Shown here: positions 1 to 7,851 of the stretch, one piece after another
Layout: the number at the start of each line of letters is the position of its first letter
Position numbering within the stretch: the first letter of the stretch is position 1
Source of the DNA: Bradyrhizobium sp. MOS003
GTDB taxonomy: Bacteria > Pseudomonadota > Alphaproteobacteria > Rhizobiales > Xanthobacteraceae
DNA length: 64,000 bases
NCBI RefSeq assembly: GCF_003020125.1
Contig: NZ_PYFW01000001.1
Location: forward strand, 930,001-994,000
Reading direction: 5' to 3'
Position numbers and translations under genes: made by a program
The notes under the pieces: generated by a model
Databases searched by the model: none
What the model was told of the DNA's origin: nothing
The model's input: the letters and a program-made list of their open reading frames with translations, nothing else

Positions 1-1116
1 GGCGGCGGCTTTCGTTTCCTCCACCTGCTTGGCCTTCTCGGCAGCGAGCCGTGCATCCTCAGCAGACTTGGCGGCCGCGGCGGCTTTGTCCTGCTCGGCC
101 TTCTTTGCGCGGTCAGCGACGAGCCGCGCCTTTTCATCTTCGGCCTGCCGGGCCTTTTCGACCGCTGCTGCGCGGGTTTCCTCCGCCGCGATCTTATTGA
201 GTTGGCCCTTCGCCAGCCCCGCATAGAAGCCGTCCGGGTATTGAGCGAGGAAAACATTCCAGCCATCGCGGGTGCCAAGTTGCAGGGCAAGCTCATAGTT
301 GCGGCGAATGGCATCATCGGGACTTGCCTGAGGCCCGGTTGCTGTCGGCTTCGCAGCCACCAGCGCCACGTCATCACCGCCGAGCGAGCCGTAGACATAC
401 GGTTCCTGCTTATAGCTGGTGTTCTTCAACACATCGTCGCGGACGAAGCCGAACGCCTTGCGCAGGTCCAGACCCGGTGTCGGCAGACGCTCGACCAGCG
501 CTGCGGCGAAGGGGCTGTTCTTCGAGTCGCCATCAGATGCCGTTGACCCCGCCTTCGCTGCGAAAGCAATCATGGTGTTCGGGCTGGTCGGCTCGACCTT
601 GGCAAGGCCGCGACCGATGGCACGGGCAGCAACCGTTCGCTTCATGGTTTTGGCGAACGGATTGTCACGGCAGGCATCGAGGATAATCAGCCGAAGCTGC
701 TTGGCAGGCTCGACGGCGAACAACGCCCGATCTAGCGCCACGGTCTCGTCAAGAACGTCGCTGTCGGTCTCAAGAGCGGCATCCGTCGGAATGAGGTAGT
801 TGGTGCCGTCAAGTTCGATGCCGTGACCGGCGTAGTAGATGACAGCGACCTCAGCATCTCGCGCTCGACCACCAAAATCACGCAGAGCCTTGCGCATCTC
901 GGAAGCGTTGAGATCGGTCCTGATGTCGATCCAGTCGAACCCGGCTTTCCTGAACATGCCGCCGACCAGGGCCGCATCGTTCGCAGGGTTGGAGAGCTTG
1001 GGTACGCTCTTGTAAGCCGAGTTGCCCATCACCAGCGCGATACGGCGCTCGGCATGTGCTGAACCGCACAACAGCCAGATCGAAAGCAATAACGTAATCC
1101 AACGAAAAGCGCCCAT
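1..1116 (-). CDS. caspase-family (C14) protein, C-terminus cut by window edge
   Basis: The visible 372 residues begin with a secretion signal (residues 1-22, ending SAHA) followed by a caspase-like p20 domain (about 24-255). The catalytic dyad is visible: His98 in YYAGHG and Cys149 in LDACRD. From about residue 305 the chain becomes an Ala/Glu/Lys-rich probable coiled coil that runs off the edge with no stop codon. Bacterial C14 proteins of this type are usually secreted or periplasmic cysteine peptidases that cleave after basic residues; the substrate here is unknown. It points the same way as the cfa operon but is separated from it by about 250 bases, so it is probably an independent unit. 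The C-terminal partner domain, if any, cannot be judged. Confidence 0.9.
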   Translation of the reverse strand, partial: MGAFRWITLLLSIWLLCGSAHAERRIALVMGNSAYKSVPKLSNPANDAALVGGMFRKAGFDWIDIRTDLNASEMRKALRDFGGRARDAEVAVIYYAGHGIELDGTNYLIPTDAALETDSDVLDETVALDRALFAVEPAKQLRLIILDACRDNPFAKTMKRTVAARAIGRGLAKVEPTSPNTMIAFAAKAGSTASDGDSKNSPFAAALVERLPTPGLDLRKAFGFVRDDVLKNTSYKQEPYVYGSLGGDDVALVAAKPTATGPQASPDDAIRRNYELALQLGTRDGWNVFLAQYPDGFYAGLAKGQLNKIAAEETRAAAVEKARQAEDEKARLVADRAKKAEQDKAAAAAKSAEDARLAAEKAKQVEETKAAA

Positions 1117-1368
1117 TACAGTCCCCGACGATTATGTGCGCAGCCTATGCAGAGTTTACCCGAAGGCAAGCATCGGCTCTGTGCGGTCGATCACAAAGGG
1201 GCAGCGCTGCCCACCGCCGCTGGCTGGCGGGATGCACCCTGATCTCTGACCTTTGCTGGTTCGGTAGGGGCAGGTGCCGATGAACCGCCCCTGCGCACCA
1301 TTCCCCCGAGGACCCAAAGCACTTGATGGCCACCGACCGCCTCGCGGCCGAGTTAGCCGCCGACCGCC

Positions 1369-2586
1369 TCACCCCCGCCGTGCAAACACCAACTGCCCGA
1401 CGTCGATCTTCCCCGCCCTGAAGCCGGCCTCGCAGTAGCACAGGTAGTATTCCCACAGCCGCCGAAACGGCTCGTCGAAGCCGAGCGAGGTCAGGTCGGT
1501 CCAGGCCTGGCTGAAATTGTCGCGCCAGATTGCGAGTGTCCTGGCGTAGTCCTGCCCGAAGACGCGCTCGCGGATGACCGGCATCTCGAAGCGTTCGCCG
1601 AGCGCGCGCAGGATGTTCGTCGACGGCAGCATGCCGCCTGGAAAGATGTAGCGCTGGATGAAGTCCACGCGCTGCCGATAGCTGCCGAAAAGCTCGTCGC
1701 TGACGGTGATGGCCTGGATGCCGGCGAGGCCGCCGGGCTTGAGTCGCTGGTTCAGCTGGTTGAAATAGGCCGGCCAGAATTGCTCGCCGACGGCCTCGAT
1801 CATCTCGATCGAAGCGATGCGGTCGAAGCGGCCGTCCTGGTCGCGATAATCCTGCAAACGGATCTTGACCTTCTCGGCGAGCCCGGCTTCATGAATTCGC
1901 CGACTGGCAAACTCATGCTGCTCTCTGCTGATGGTGAGCGCCAGCACGCTGGCGCCATAGGTCTTGGCGGCGAATTCGGCGAAGCCGCCCCAGCCGCATC
2001 CGATTTCGAGCACGCTCTGACCGGGCTGTAATTCGATGGCCTGCGCCAGCTGTTCGTATTTGTGCTGTTGCGCGGCGGGAAGGTCCACTGTCTCGGCCGG
2101 AAACAAGGCCGATGAATAGGTCATGCTAGAATCGAGCCACGCTGCGAAGAACTCGTTGCCGAGATCGTAATGACGGTGGATGTTGTGCCGCGACCCCTGC
2201 CTTGTGTTGCGGCGCAGGAGATGGACTGCCCGCCGGCACAGGCGGACCAGCATATTGCCGGCAAAGGCGTTGTCGACCAAGTCTTCGTTGAGACAGAGCA
2301 CGTAGAGAAGCTGGGCGAGATCGGGCGTAGTCCAGTCGCCGCGAATATACGCCTCGGCCATGCCGATATCGCCGCCGATGACCAGGCTGCGCGCGAACCT
2401 GTAATTATTCAATTCGATCGTGGCCGACGGACCCTGAAGCTGGCCACGCAAGGTCACCATCCTGTGGTCGGGCAGGCGGACGTGAACGGTGCCGCACCGA
2501 AGTTGCGATGCCAGGCGCAGAGCCAGTCGGCCAAAGAAGGGGACGCCATCGAATTGAATGGCCTGATGGGTGGCTGCGAGGTCCAT
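1369..2586 (-). CDS. cfa: cyclopropane-fatty-acyl-phospholipid synthase-type methyltransferase
   Basis: SAM-dependent methyltransferase of 405 residues, the usual length for the family, predicted to modify double bonds of membrane phospholipid acyl chains. Visible motifs are YDLGNEFF (140-147), the SAM-binding EIGCGWGG (194-201), EMIEAVGE (261-268) with the Glu that is catalytic in the family, and CEAGFR (385-390). It is the last gene of a three-gene operon: its start lies 3 bases after the stop of the DUF1365 gene. The operon carries an RpoE-type promoter about 2.1 kb upstream, which suggests induction by singlet oxygen or peroxides. In Rhodobacter a cfa-like gene is in the RpoE-ChrR regulon. 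The product could be a cyclopropane, a methyl-branched or a furan fatty-acid precursor; sequence alone does not decide. Confidence 0.9.
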   Translation of the reverse strand: MDLAATHQAIQFDGVPFFGRLALRLASQLRCGTVHVRLPDHRMVTLRGQLQGPSATIELNNYRFARSLVIGGDIGMAEAYIRGDWTTPDLAQLLYVLCLNEDLVDNAFAGNMLVRLCRRAVHLLRRNTRQGSRHNIHRHYDLGNEFFAAWLDSSMTYSSALFPAETVDLPAAQQHKYEQLAQAIELQPGQSVLEIGCGWGGFAEFAAKTYGASVLALTISREQHEFASRRIHEAGLAEKVKIRLQDYRDQDGRFDRIASIEMIEAVGEQFWPAYFNQLNQRLKPGGLAGIQAITVSDELFGSYRQRVDFIQRYIFPGGMLPSTNILRALGERFEMPVIRERVFGQDYARTLAIWRDNFSQAWTDLTSLGFDEPFRRLWEYYLCYCEAGFRAGKIDVGQLVFARRG

Positions 2587-2589
2587 GGT

Positions 2590-3378
2590 CTAGATCTCAC
2601 GTTGTTTCAAACGAGGCACGTAGGGAACACCTTTCAGCCAGAGCCGCATCGCTTCCCAGTGAATGGCTGCGATCACCTTGAACGTCAGGAAGGGCAGGCC
2701 GACCAGCGCCGCCAGCAGGGAGCGGCTGGTCAGGGGACGACGTCGTCCGGAGAATGCTGCAGCAAACATCGGGCCTTTATCGCCGCTCTGCAAGATCCGG
2801 ACTTTCACGTCCCGCTGCGGTGGAGAAACGCTGAAGCGGTACTGTGTTTCCATCTCCATGAAGGGCGACACGTAAAACTTCTTCGCCTGGGTTTGCCGTA
2901 TGGCGCAGCCCGCGGCAACCTCCCGCACCGGCAGGACGTAGGAATGCATTTCGCCGAAGGTGTTGCGGACTTCGTAGATCAGCAGCGCAAGAGTGCCGGA
3001 GGCGCCGTAGCAAAAATAGACCGAGAGCGGGTTGAACACGTAGCCGAGCACCCTGGGATAACAGAGAAGCAGGACGCGACCTTCCGAGAGGTCGATGCCG
3101 CGTTCCGCTGCGAGGCGCCGGGCGTGTTGGCTGAGGCCCGCGCTCGTGCCTTCGCCGTGATCGCACTCGTGGAAGCTGAAAGCCGCTGATCGATTGACGC
3201 CGAACAGCCGGGACTGGCGATCGGCTTCGTTCAACCTGTCGAGATCGATCAGCAGGTTCATCACGCGATAGGTGAACCTGTGCACCACGGGCCGCCATCG
3301 CGCATGCATCACCTTTCCCCAATAGAGCGCGGCGGCCGCCGTTGCATCCTCCACTCTGGCTGGTTTCGCTGCGATCAT
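2590..3378 (-). CDS. DUF1365 family protein
   Basis: A 262-residue DUF1365 protein. Typical stretches are present: an N-terminal KVMHARWRPVVHRFTYRV segment and a central YPRVLGYVFNPLSVYFC segment. An upstream ATG at 3483 would overlap the preceding oxidase gene by about 100 bases, so ATG 3378, 4 bases after that stop codon, is preferred. The biochemical function of DUF1365 is not established; family members are regularly found between a flavin amine oxidase and a cyclopropane-fatty-acid synthase, as here, and are therefore assigned to acyl-chain modification. The tight spacing on both sides indicates co-transcription and probably a shared pathway. Confidence 0.88.
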   Translation of the reverse strand: MIAAKPARVEDATAAAALYWGKVMHARWRPVVHRFTYRVMNLLIDLDRLNEADRQSRLFGVNRSAAFSFHECDHGEGTSAGLSQHARRLAAERGIDLSEGRVLLLCYPRVLGYVFNPLSVYFCYGASGTLALLIYEVRNTFGEMHSYVLPVREVAAGCAIRQTQAKKFYVSPFMEMETQYRFSVSPPQRDVKVRILQSGDKGPMFAAAFSGRRRPLTSRSLLAALVGLPFLTFKVIAAIHWEAMRLWLKGVPYVPRLKQREI

Positions 3379-3382
3379 CGCT

Positions 3383-4696
3383 TTACTCGGCAGCCTCGGC
3401 CAGCAAAGGCTCCGGCTGGCGCCACGGAACTTCGCTGCCGAGTGCCTCGGCAACTGAGATGCCGGCCTGCAAGCCGTCCTCATGAAAGCCGTAGCCGGTC
3501 CAGGCGCCGCAGAACCAGGTTCGGCGACAGCCCTGGATGGCGGGCAGCCGTCGTTGCGCCGCGAAGGCAGCCAGATCGTATTGCGGGTGATCGAAGCTGA
3601 ACTTTCCGAACGTCAGATCGGCCGCCGGCTCGAACGGAGGGTTGAGGCTGACGAACACCGGCTTGCGGTCGTCGATGCCCTGCAGCCGATTCATCCAATA
3701 GGTCACCGCGACGTCGTTCTGGGCTGGCATCTGCCGCTGCCATCGCAGGAAGTTCCAGGATGCCCAGGCCTGCCGACGCTTCGGCATCAGGCTGGGGTCA
3801 CGGTGCAGGTAAATGGTGTTCGGAGCATATCTGATCGCGCCGAGGATGGAACGCTCCTCGGCGTCGGCATCCGACAGCGCTGCCAGGGCCTGATCGCTGT
3901 GACAGGCCATCACGACGGCATCGTAACTCTCCTCACCGCCATGACTGTCGCGGACGGTCACGCCATGCCCGGTGCGGTCGATCGATGTTACCGCGTGACC
4001 CAGCCGAATGTTGTGCGCGAACGAAGCGGTCAGCTTGTCGACATAGCGCCGGCTGCCGCCCTCCACTGTCCGCCAGCGCGGCCGATCGAGGTGCAACAGC
4101 CGATGATTGTCGAAGAAGGCCACGAAGTTCTCCGCGGGAAAGGACAGAATGTCGTCGGACGAGGATGACCAGATGGCCGCGCCCATCGGGCCGAGATAGT
4201 CGGAGAATAGTCGCGGCCCGAAGGATTGTCCGCGCAAATACTCACCGAGCGTCAGGTCGTTCAGCCGGCCGGCACGCAGATCGGCCACACTCTGCCGGTT
4301 GAACCGCGCGACCTCCGCCAGCATGCGAAAATATGACGGCGAAGCGAGGTTGCGTGGCTGGGCGAACAGGCCGCAGACTGTTTCCAAGGCCGTCTCCCCG
4401 CCACCCCGCCATTCGAACCGGCCTTGATCGGCGGAGAGGGCGAAGCTCATGCAGGTCTCGACCGTCTTCACGCCCAGATGGGAGAACAACGACGTCAATT
4501 GCGGATAGTTCGTCTCGTTGAACACGATGAAGCCGACATCGACGTCGAGAGGCTCGCCGTCATAGTCGATCCGAACGGTGTGACTATGTCCCCCCGGCTG
4601 TTGCTCGCGCTCGTAAACGGTGACGGCGTAACGCTTCGACAGGAGCCAGGCGGCGGCGTTGCCGGCAATTCCCGTCCCGATCACGGCCAAACGCAT
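3383..4696 (-). CDS. FAD-dependent amine-oxidase-like oxidoreductase
   Basis: A 437-residue flavoprotein of the NAD(P)-binding Rossmann/amine-oxidase superfamily. The dinucleotide-binding motif GTGIAG is at residues 7-12, followed by the conserved acidic residue in VYERE and a GGHSHTV segment. It is the first gene of the operon oxidase-DUF1365-cfa. The RpoE-type promoter TGATCC-N16-CGTTTC (4747-4774) lies about 50 bases upstream of the start, and GAGAGAGA precedes the ATG. In Rhodobacter a similar oxidase is annotated as a cyclopropane/cyclopropene fatty-acid synthesis protein and is RpoE-controlled. Probable role: oxidation or desaturation step on methylated membrane acyl chains (inferred from neighbours). 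Confidence 0.88.
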   Translation of the reverse strand: MRLAVIGTGIAGNAAAWLLSKRYAVTVYEREQQPGGHSHTVRIDYDGEPLDVDVGFIVFNETNYPQLTSLFSHLGVKTVETCMSFALSADQGRFEWRGGGETALETVCGLFAQPRNLASPSYFRMLAEVARFNRQSVADLRAGRLNDLTLGEYLRGQSFGPRLFSDYLGPMGAAIWSSSSDDILSFPAENFVAFFDNHRLLHLDRPRWRTVEGGSRRYVDKLTASFAHNIRLGHAVTSIDRTGHGVTVRDSHGGEESYDAVVMACHSDQALAALSDADAEERSILGAIRYAPNTIYLHRDPSLMPKRRQAWASWNFLRWQRQMPAQNDVAVTYWMNRLQGIDDRKPVFVSLNPPFEPAADLTFGKFSFDHPQYDLAAFAAQRRLPAIQGCRRTWFCGAWTGYGFHEDGLQAGISVAEALGSEVPWRQPEPLLAEAAE

Positions 4697-4746
4697 TCTC
4701 TCTCGCCCCCACTGAGGTACCGCCAGCTACGGTCCTTGAAGCAAGG

Positions 4747-4774
4747 GAAACGTTTGGCACGATCGCCCGGATCA
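4747..4774 (-). promoter_or_regulatory. RpoE (ECF11)-type promoter of the oxidase-DUF1365-cfa operon
   Basis: On the minus strand TGATCC (4774-4769) is followed after exactly 16 bases by CGTTTC (4752-4747). The same arrangement is found upstream of rpoE, of the second sigma gene and of the DUF2177 gene. TGATCC is the -35 element I know for Rhodobacter RpoE targets; the -10 half is read from the four local copies. Confidence 0.75.
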
Positions 4775-4860
4775 CTTGGCTGGATCGCCGGGAACCCGCC
4801 GCCGCGGGCGAAACCGCGCCGCGGAGGCGACGTATCGACAGAGGTCGAATCGGTGAGAGC

Positions 4861-5664
4861 ATGTTTTTTACATACGTTCAGGCGATAACCGGCATGGCGC
4901 TGGCCTTCTGCCTCCTGATGGCACTGGCCTGGGTCGTTCAGCAGCGCACCGGCAATTCCGGCTGGGTCGATGCGATCTGGTCCTATGCGACCGGCCTCGT
5001 CGGCGCGGCCGCGGCCTTGTGGCCGCTGGATGACGGTTCGCCGGCCCGCCGGGTGCTCGTCGCGGGGCTCGTGCTGCTTTGGTCGGTGCGGCTTGGGACG
5101 CACATCGCCCAGCGCTCCGCGGCCGGGATCGACGATCCCCGCTATGCGAACTATGCGCGCCAGTGGGGCGCCGATGCGCCTCGCCGGATGTTCCTCTTCC
5201 TGCAATCGCAGGCGCTGGTTTCGCTGCCGCTGCCGTTCGCCGTCTTCCTGGCAGCGCATGCGCCCGGGCCCGAACTGCGGCTGCAGGACTACGCCGGGAT
5301 CGTCATCATCCTGGTTGCCGTGGCCGGCGAGGCCTTGGCGGACCGGCAGTTGCGGCAGTTCAAAGGCGACCCAGCCAGCAAGGGCCTCGTCTGCGACGTC
5401 GGCTTGTGGCGCTGGTCGCGTCATCCGAACTATTTCTTCGAATGGCTGGGATGGCTGGCTTACCCGGTGATCGCGCTATCGCCGGGCTATCCGTGGGGGT
5501 GGGCCAGCCTGGCAGCGCCCGCGATCATGTACTGGATCCTGGTCCACGTGACGGGCATACCGCCGCTCGAGGAGCAGATGCTGAAATCGCGCGGCGACCG
5601 CTATCGCCGCTATCAGGCCCGCACCAACGCCTTCTTTCCATGGCCACCGCGGCGGGATCCGTGA
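4861..5664 (+). CDS. DUF1295 family membrane protein (steroid 5-alpha-reductase-like fold)
   Basis: A 267-residue integral membrane protein with about six hydrophobic segments. The C-terminal signature LWRWSRHPNYFFEWLGW (182-198) is characteristic of DUF1295 and of related steroid-reductase/isoprenylcysteine-methyltransferase-like enzymes that act on lipids inside the bilayer. It is transcribed divergently from the oxidase-DUF1365-cfa operon, with 164 bases between the starts. I could not find a second TGATCC element on this strand, so its promoter is unassigned. Association with cfa and DUF1365 suggests a reductase or methyltransferase step in fatty-acid modification; this is inference. Confidence 0.87.
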   Translation: MFFTYVQAITGMALAFCLLMALAWVVQQRTGNSGWVDAIWSYATGLVGAAAALWPLDDGSPARRVLVAGLVLLWSVRLGTHIAQRSAAGIDDPRYANYARQWGADAPRRMFLFLQSQALVSLPLPFAVFLAAHAPGPELRLQDYAGIVIILVAVAGEALADRQLRQFKGDPASKGLVCDVGLWRWSRHPNYFFEWLGWLAYPVIALSPGYPWGWASLAAPAIMYWILVHVTGIPPLEEQMLKSRGDRYRRYQARTNAFFPWPPRRDP

Positions 5665-5708
5665 TGGACTCTGGTAGCTGCGCCGCAAAGCCGAATGAAT
5701 CGCCGATG

Positions 5709-5736
5709 TGATCCGAAGCGGCTCCCGGATCGTTAA
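5709..5736 (+). promoter_or_regulatory. RpoE (ECF11)-type promoter of the DUF2177 gene
   Basis: TGATCC (5709-5714), 16 bases, CGTTAA (5731-5736). Spacing and both half-sites match the three other copies in the cluster. It lies 52 bases before the ATG of the DUF2177 gene and downstream of the DUF1295 stop, so the DUF2177 gene can be induced separately from its upstream neighbour. Confidence 0.7.
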
Positions 5737-5788
5737 TTTGGCGCTGCTCGACAAGGCGGCCGGATGCAGCGCGACGGGAAACACGGAC

Positions 5789-6190
5789 ATGACTCTTTTC
5801 TTGACCTATCTCGCGGTGGCCGTGACCTTCGTCGCCGTCGACATGGTCTGGCTGACCATCATGGTCGACAAGCTGTATCGGCCCGTGCTGGGCGACATGT
5901 TGCGGGCTCAGCCCGATCTGCCGGCCGCTGCCGCGTTTTACCTGCTGTATCCCCTGGGCTTGATCTGGTTTGCCGTGTTGCCTGCGCAGCAAGACGGCGG
6001 CGCGCTGCGCGCCTTCACGTCCGGCCTGCTGCTCGGATGCTTCACCTATGCGACCTACGATCTGACCAATCAGGCGACGCTGCGGAACTGGTCGACCGGA
6101 CTGACCCTTGCAGACGTGTGCTGGGGCTCGTTCCTCGCTGGCGTCAGCGCCTGGATCGGGTTTCTCGTCGCTCAAAAGCTGTCGCACTGA
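5789..6190 (+). CDS. DUF2177 family membrane protein
   Basis: A 133-residue protein with four predicted membrane segments and the family sequence VAVDMVWLTIMVDKLYRPVLG near the N-terminus. A further 27 in-frame codons upstream overlap the RpoE-type promoter, so ATG 5789 is taken as the start. DUF2177 proteins have no proven function but recur beside RpoE-ChrR and cfa loci. Its own TGATCC-N16-CGTTAA promoter supports membership of the stress regulon. It converges with the minus-strand sigma-factor transcript. Confidence 0.87.
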   Translation: MTLFLTYLAVAVTFVAVDMVWLTIMVDKLYRPVLGDMLRAQPDLPAAAAFYLLYPLGLIWFAVLPAQQDGGALRAFTSGLLLGCFTYATYDLTNQATLRNWSTGLTLADVCWGSFLAGVSAWIGFLVAQKLSH

Positions 6191-6226
6191 GCGACAGCGC
6201 CGGGTCACATCAGTCTCCCGATCGCG

Positions 6227-6526
6227 TCAGGTACGCGTCCGGTCTTCGACCTGCTCGAACGCTAACCTGGTTTCCGCGATCTTGTCGGACAAGGATATGA
6301 AGGCCTTCTGAGCCTGCAGCTTCGACCCTTCGTCGAGCACGAGGCTTGCGAGATCGACCAATTGGTCGCCCATGCGCTCCATGATTGCGAGCAGCCGGTC
6401 GACGCCGGCTTCAGGTTCGTCGGCCACGATTCGCTCGACTTCTCCCACGATGGTTTCGAGCCGTGCGATCGAGGAGACGAGCCGGTCGCGTCCACGCTCG
6501 GGAAATTCAATGATCTCTGCGGCCAT
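6227..6526 (-). CDS. small soluble helical protein downstream of second ECF sigma factor
   Basis: A 99-residue protein that I do not recognise. It is predicted to be almost wholly alpha-helical with heptad-like spacing (RLETIVGEVERIV and MERMGDQLVDLASLV stretches). It has no cysteine, no zinc-binding H-x3-C-x2-C motif and no membrane segment. AGGAAAG precedes its ATG. It starts 19 bases after the stop of the second sigma gene, so the two are almost certainly co-transcribed. The position, where a sigma regulator is often encoded, makes an anti-sigma or accessory role possible but unproven. Confidence 0.75.
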   Translation of the reverse strand: MAAEIIEFPERGRDRLVSSIARLETIVGEVERIVADEPEAGVDRLLAIMERMGDQLVDLASLVLDEGSKLQAQKAFISLSDKIAETRLAFEQVEDRTRT

Positions 6527-6545
6527 GCACGCTTTCCTGCCGCCT

Positions 6546-7130
6546 TCAGGCCGCAGCCATCGTGGCTAGGCAATCCTTGCGCACCACTAAAATGGTTCGG
6601 TGCAGCCAGGTCTTGATGGTGCCGACCGGCACACCAAAGCGCATCGACAGGCTCGCGCGGCTCTCGCCTTCCAGATAGGCCAGAGCGACCAGCCTGCGGC
6701 GATCTTCCGGCAATCGGGCCAGCGCGCCGCGGGCAACGGGTTCGGCGCCGGCGTAATCGAATTCCTCGGTCGGTGACGGCGCAGCGTCTGTCGCGACCGC
6801 AAGCGCCTTCTCCAATTCGACACTCGGCTGTCGTCGGGTCCGCAGATGATCAATGGTGGTGTTTCGGACGATCGCGGACATCCAGGCCATGGCGGGTGCC
6901 CGCCCGGAATCGAACCGGGCAGCGTTGCGCCAGATCTTCAGAAAGCTGTCCTGGAGGATATCATCGACGTCGTGCGGCGCGGCTCCAACGGCCAGCGCGA
7001 TCCGGCCCAGCCTGCTGCGGGTCAGCGTATGGAGCTCCGCGAATGCACGTGTCTCGCCGGTCGAGACGCGGGCCAGCAATTCGCGCAGATTTTCGCTTGG
7101 TGCCTGGCTTGGCAGGTTCGAACCGGCCAT
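6546..7130 (-). CDS. second ECF RNA-polymerase sigma factor
   Basis: A 194-residue ECF sigma factor. Region 2 spans about residues 25-100 with the core-binding DVDDILQDSFLKIWRNA segment (54-70), and region 4 spans about 135-187 with the helix-turn-helix GVPVGTIKTWLHRT (166-179). An ATG at 7184 is excluded because it lies upstream of the -10 element of the mapped promoter; ATG 7130 is inside the predicted transcript. It has no ChrR-type or zinc-finger anti-sigma gene of its own; the next gene is a small helical protein. The RpoE-type promoter at 7156-7183 places it under RpoE, a two-sigma cascade. The downstream part resembles SigK-like ECF proteins. Confidence 0.9.
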   Translation of the reverse strand: MAGSNLPSQAPSENLRELLARVSTGETRAFAELHTLTRSRLGRIALAVGAAPHDVDDILQDSFLKIWRNAARFDSGRAPAMAWMSAIVRNTTIDHLRTRRQPSVELEKALAVATDAAPSPTEEFDYAGAEPVARGALARLPEDRRRLVALAYLEGESRASLSMRFGVPVGTIKTWLHRTILVVRKDCLATMAAA

Positions 7131-7155
7131 GTCCTGTCTCCGTTGCGTTTCAAAG

Positions 7156-7183
7156 AAAACGCTTCGGACGCAGGCCCGGATCA
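7156..7183 (-). promoter_or_regulatory. RpoE (ECF11)-type promoter of the second sigma gene
   Basis: Minus strand TGATCC (7183-7178), 16 bases, CGTTTT (7161-7156). The element and the first bases of the spacer (GTGATCCGGGC) are identical to the copy before the oxidase operon. The predicted transcript starts near 7149, leaving a leader of about 20 bases before ATG 7130. Confidence 0.75.
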
Positions 7184-7209
7184 CCCGAGAGGAGAAGGAC
7201 GAGGCATAA

Positions 7210-7851
7210 TCACAGCCGTACGAACGGCCCGATCAGCCGGCCGAGGAAACCGTTCATGCGCAAGTCGCCGGTCATGGCGACCAGGCAGAGGCAAGGGCCT
7301 TCGTCGCCGACGATGGGACGATGATCGACCTCGTCGTCGCCATAGTCGAAATCCCCGGGGCCAAAGCGTCCGCCCTCATGGCTGAAGCTGCCCTCGAGCA
7401 CCAGCGTCAGCTCGGTGCCTGTGTGGCTGTGCTCGAGCATGCGCGATCCTGGCGCTGACCGAAGCAGGAAGGCGCGCGCGCTGCCCGAACCGGACAACTC
7501 GATCGGTCTCATGCTGAGACCGGGCGCCACGCGCCGGCGCTTGCCGATGCGATAGTTCCGCAGTGCCGGCGGAAGATCATGGTCAATGTCAGACGCGAGG
7601 GGGGGCGCGGCGGTCTCCGCCGGAGACAGATGAATTCGCGACATCACGCGGTCGAATGCATCGGGCGCGATTGGCACCGGCTCGACATCTTCCATCGCGG
7701 CGCCCGCAAGCTGCTCGATGGCCCGCACGAAGCGGGCGCACCGTGGGCAGCCAGCCACATGCACCCCGACAACCAGTTGATGAGCTTCTTCCAGATTGCC
7801 GGCCGCGAAATCGGCCAGAAGCTCTTCCGGCGGATGATGGCTGATCGTCAT
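7210..7851 (-). CDS. chrR: ChrR-family anti-sigma factor (zinc ASD plus cupin)
   Basis: A 213-residue anti-sigma factor that holds RpoE inactive until singlet oxygen or organic peroxides appear. The N-terminal zinc-binding anti-sigma domain has His6, His31, Cys35 and Cys38 (H-x3-C-x2-C). The C-terminal cupin (about 100-200) has His141, His143, Glu147 and His177. These are the same numbered ligands I recall for Rhodobacter sphaeroides ChrR. Its ATG overlaps the rpoE stop by 4 bases, which couples translation of the pair and keeps their stoichiometry. Only the second sigma gene follows in the same direction, behind its own promoter. Confidence 0.95.
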   Translation of the reverse strand: MTISHHPPEELLADFAAGNLEEAHQLVVGVHVAGCPRCARFVRAIEQLAGAAMEDVEPVPIAPDAFDRVMSRIHLSPAETAAPPLASDIDHDLPPALRNYRIGKRRRVAPGLSMRPIELSGSGSARAFLLRSAPGSRMLEHSHTGTELTLVLEGSFSHEGGRFGPGDFDYGDDEVDHRPIVGDEGPCLCLVAMTGDLRMNGFLGRLIGPFVRL

